The translations under genes were made by a program, and so were the position numbers. This document shows, in pieces, positions 14,359 to 16,273 of a stretch of 16,273 nt of DNA (the stretch's first letter is position 1; each line of letters begins with the position of its first letter). The notes beneath the pieces were generated by a model, which did no database searches, was not told the DNA's origin, and was given only the letters and a program-made list of their open reading frames with translations. Where the stretch lies: assembly GCA_037142515.1 (NCBI GenBank), contig JBAXAM010000031.1:1-16273 (forward strand), in the 5' to 3' direction. This DNA comes from JBAXAM01 sp037142515 (GTDB lineage: Bacteria; Pseudomonadota; Gammaproteobacteria; UBA9339).

Positions 14359-15744
14359 ATGACCAACATTATTGACGAACAAAAAATATTTAACACATTA
14401 GACAAGCATCAGCAGCCTGATCGTATTTTAGTGCAAGAAATCCTAAGTAAGGCTTCAGAACTAGGGGGATTATCTGCAGAAGATGTTGCCACTCTAATTG
14501 CCATAGATAGTGAAGAATTATTATTAGAAGTTTTTCATACTGCAAAAAAAGTAAAAGAAGCTATTTATGGCAATCGCTTGGTAATTTTTGCGCCATTATA
14601 TGCTTCTAATACATGCACAAATAATTGCTTATATTGTGCATTTCGCACTGATAATAAAGAGCTTAAACGCCGCACTTTAAGCCAAACTGAGATTGCCGAA
14701 GAAACCAAACTCCTGATCGACCAAGGACAAAAAAGAATTGTACTGCTTACAGGAGAAGCTCATGATCATGATAACTTTCAATATATTTTAGATTCGATCG
14801 CCACTATTTATGCTACTAAAAGCGGAGCGGGAAAAATCTGTCGTGTTAACACCAATATTGCTCCTTATACAGTAGAAAATTTCCGCAGACTAAAAGCTGC
14901 AAACATTGGAACTTATCAACTCTTTCAAGAAACCTATCATCGCGATACTTACCAAAAAATGCATGCTGCTGGCAAAAAAGCAGATTACGATTGGCACATA
15001 ACTGCAATGGACAGAGCCATGACTGCTGGCATCGACGATGTTGGTATCGGCGCCCTTTTTGGTTTAGCTAATTGGCATTTTGAGATTTTAGCTTTATTGC
15101 AACACATCGCACACCTTAATCAAGAATTTGGTATTGGCCCACATACGATTAGCGTACCCAGATTAGAGCCAGCAAGCGGATCGAACATAGCAAGCTCTCC
15201 ACCCTATCTAGTATCAGATCAGGATTTCTGCAAAATTATTGCCATATTGCGTTTAGCTGTTCCATATACTGGCATAATTTTATCTACACGTGAGTCAGTC
15301 GCTTTGCGTCGTCAATGTTTTGAATTGGGCGTTTCCCAAATTTCAGCTGGAAGCCGCACTAGCCCAGGAGGCTATAGTGAAAGTAAAGACAAGTTTAATG
15401 CGAGCCAATTTTCTGTAGGTGATTGTCGCAATCTAGACGAAGTGGTCAAAGATATAGTCTCCCTAGGATTCATGCCAAGTTTCTGTACTGCATGTTATCG
15501 CTTAGGACGCACGGGCGAGAGCTTTATGGAACTGGCCAAAACAGGAAAAATTAAAAACATGTGCACTCCCAACGCTATTGTGACTTTTAAAGAGTATCTC
15601 TTACATTATGCCTCACCAGATACTCGAGATGCTGGAGAAAAATTAATAGCAAAAGAACTAGCCGCTTCATCAGAGCAACAAAAACAACTTACTCTAAAAT
15701 TAATAGCTCAATTAGAAGAAGGGACTCAAGAAGCTTATATCTAA
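14359..15744 (+). CDS. hydG: [FeFe]-hydrogenase H-cluster radical SAM maturase HydG (tyrosine lyase)
   Basis: A 461-residue radical-SAM enzyme. HydG cleaves tyrosine to p-cresol and dehydroglycine and turns the latter into CO and cyanide on an iron centre. Visible are the SAM cluster motif C86-x3-C90-x2-C93 (CTNNCLYC), LFQETYHRDTY (188-198), DDVGIGALFGL (226-236), GPHTISVPR (260-268) with H262 equivalent to the histidine that holds the dangler iron, and SAGSRTSPGGY (329-339). The HydG-specific C-terminal cluster motif is exact: C376-x2-C379-x22-C402. ThiH, the related thiamine-pathway tyrosine lyase, lacks that last motif. A ribosome site AAGGTAGG overlaps the thiD stop. There is no hydrogenase gene in the window; the thiamine context is unusual. 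Confidence 0.92.
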   Translation: MTNIIDEQKIFNTLDKHQQPDRILVQEILSKASELGGLSAEDVATLIAIDSEELLLEVFHTAKKVKEAIYGNRLVIFAPLYASNTCTNNCLYCAFRTDNKELKRRTLSQTEIAEETKLLIDQGQKRIVLLTGEAHDHDNFQYILDSIATIYATKSGAGKICRVNTNIAPYTVENFRRLKAANIGTYQLFQETYHRDTYQKMHAAGKKADYDWHITAMDRAMTAGIDDVGIGALFGLANWHFEILALLQHIAHLNQEFGIGPHTISVPRLEPASGSNIASSPPYLVSDQDFCKIIAILRLAVPYTGIILSTRESVALRRQCFELGVSQISAGSRTSPGGYSESKDKFNASQFSVGDCRNLDEVVKDIVSLGFMPSFCTACYRLGRTGESFMELAKTGKIKNMCTPNAIVTFKEYLLHYASPDTRDAGEKLIAKELAASSEQQKQLTLKLIAQLEEGTQEAYI

Positions 15745-15753
15745 AGAAAAAAA

Positions 15754-15782
15754 TTGCTGCTTTAGGGAAACTTAGTTAGAAT
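15754..15782 (+). promoter_or_regulatory. Promoter of the SRP RNA gene
   Basis: TTGCTG (15754-15759) and TAGAAT (15777-15782) are separated by 17 nt. Transcription is expected about 7-8 nt further, at 15789-15790, which is exactly where the pairing stem of the 4.5S RNA begins. The intervening CACCCTC is C-rich, like discriminators of stable-RNA promoters. Confidence 0.65.
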
Positions 15783-15789
15783 CACCCTC

Positions 15790-15893
15790 GCCTCTTGTTG
15801 GTCCTTTTGCAGCGATATTTTGCCAACCCCGCCAGGTCCGGAAGGAAGCAACGGTAACAAAAGATTCGGGTGCAAAGTAAACTAACGAGAGGC
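15790..15893 (+). ncRNA. ffs: 4.5S RNA, RNA component of the bacterial signal recognition particle
   Basis: The diagnostic apical hairpin C-C-A-G-G-T-C-C-G-G-A-A-G-G-A-A-G-C-A with a GGAA tetraloop (about 15832-15850) is present, followed by the conserved A-C-G-G. The 5' end GCCTCTTGTTGGT (15790-15802) pairs with the 3' end ACTAACGAGAGGC (15881-15893) with a few wobbles, closing a rod of about 104 nt, slightly shorter than the 114 nt of E. coli. The RNA binds Ffh and directs membrane proteins to the translocon. No U-run terminator follows; the 3' end abuts the stop codon of the convergent efflux gene fragment. Confidence 0.95.
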
Positions 15894-16259
15894 TTACCAA
15901 CCACCACCAAGTGCTTTAATAAGCAACGCACTTGTAATTAAGCGACTTATAGTAATATTGATTGCTGCCATTTCAGAATTAAGCTCTGCACTTCGTGCGG
16001 TAATTACTTCAATTGGAGTCGCAACACCACCTCGGTATCGATATCTAGCTTGAGCAAACACACGCTGCGCTGCTCTTAATGCAGCTTTCTGAGTCATATC
16101 TTCTCGCTCAAGCTGACGAGTGGCAACCAAGTTATCTTCCACTTCTTGAAAAGCAGTAAGAACAACTTGGCGATAATTAGCAACTGCTTCGTCATATGCA
16201 GCACGCGCTTGTTTATTTAGCGATAAAGCAACTTTTTTTCTGTAAATATGTTTAAACTT
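15894..16259 (-). pseudogene. 3' fragment of an outer-membrane efflux protein (TolC/NodT family)
   Basis: The frame open from 16259 to the stop at 15894-15896 encodes about 121 residues that match the C-terminal end of RND-type outer-membrane factors. Visible are A-R-A-A-Y-D-E-A-V-A-N-Y-R-Q, T-A-F-Q-E-V-E-D-N-L, ARYRYRGGVATPIEVI, and the terminal K-A-L-G-G-G-W that is very typical of the NodT group. A TAG at 16260-16262 breaks the frame immediately upstream of the recognisable part. The frame contains no ATG; the first possible start is a GTG at 16140-16142, inside the conserved helix, which would give only 82 residues. An A-run at about 16233-16239 could mark a frameshift into the next frame. 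It is therefore probably a disrupted gene, but only 11 bases upstream of the stop are available. Confidence 0.75.
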
Positions 16260-16273
16260 CTAGCCCTTTTAAA

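Noticed and set aside
14359..15744. Calling the last plus-strand gene thiH because of its thiamine neighbours.
   Set aside because: The exact C-x2-C-x22-C C-terminal cluster motif and overall sequence are those of HydG, not ThiH.
1..16273. CRISPR arrays, tRNA genes, insertion sequences, prophage or toxin-antitoxin genes.
   Set aside because: None was recognised on reading both strands; coding density leaves little room.

Overview
The window reads as chromosomal DNA of an AT-rich gammaproteobacterium. Three things point there: a proteobacterial division and cell-wall (dcw) operon with a 360-residue MraY, a MurE carrying the DNPR signature for meso-diaminopimelate, and an adjoining LpoA-YraN pair. 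Coding is dense, with 4-bp ATGA overlaps and almost no spacers. The genes at both window edges look eroded, which would fit a reduced or host-associated genome, but the species cannot be named from this sequence.

Left half (48-10952, all minus strand): one long apparent operon runs leftward from a promoter near 11000. Its order is mraZ - rsmH - ftsL - ftsI - murE - alpha/beta hydrolase - membrane-anchored murF - ddl - mraY - lpoA - truncated yraN. The start (mraZ to murE) and mraY are canonical. The slot between murE and mraY normally holds only a soluble murF. Here it holds a three-gene block of hydrolase, MurF with an N-terminal multi-pass membrane region, and a long Ddl. From memory, these proteins look more like the linked set found in Clostridia than like enteric MurF and DdlB. 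After mraY the canonical murD-ftsW-murG genes are absent and lpoA-yraN follow directly. The products make UDP-MurNAc-tripeptide (MurE), D-Ala-D-Ala (Ddl), UDP-MurNAc-pentapeptide (MurF) and lipid I (MraY). They also supply the septal transpeptidase (FtsI), its partner FtsL and a synthase activator (LpoA).

Divergent control region (10953-11100, 148 bp): it contains a strong sigma70 promoter for mraZ. Four AGTGG-like boxes spaced exactly 10 bp apart overlap its -10 and the leader, which is the signature of MraZ autoregulation. No TPP riboswitch is visible on the plus-strand side. No gene-free stretch in the window exceeds 300 bp.

Right half (11101-15744, plus strand): a tightly packed thiamine-precursor operon. 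It holds an ABC importer (ATPase, permease, periplasmic pyrimidine-binding protein; ThiZ/ThiX/ThiY type) and ThiD kinase. The last gene is full-length HydG, the radical-SAM tyrosine lyase that normally builds the [FeFe]-hydrogenase H-cluster. No hydrogenase gene is nearby, which makes the thiamine-HydG pairing the most intriguing functional association here, alongside the murF/ddl cassette.

Right edge: the 4.5S SRP RNA gene (ffs, 15790-15893) with its own promoter. It directly abuts a convergent 3' fragment of an outer-membrane efflux (TolC/NodT-type) gene whose reading frame is interrupted by a stop at 16260-16262.
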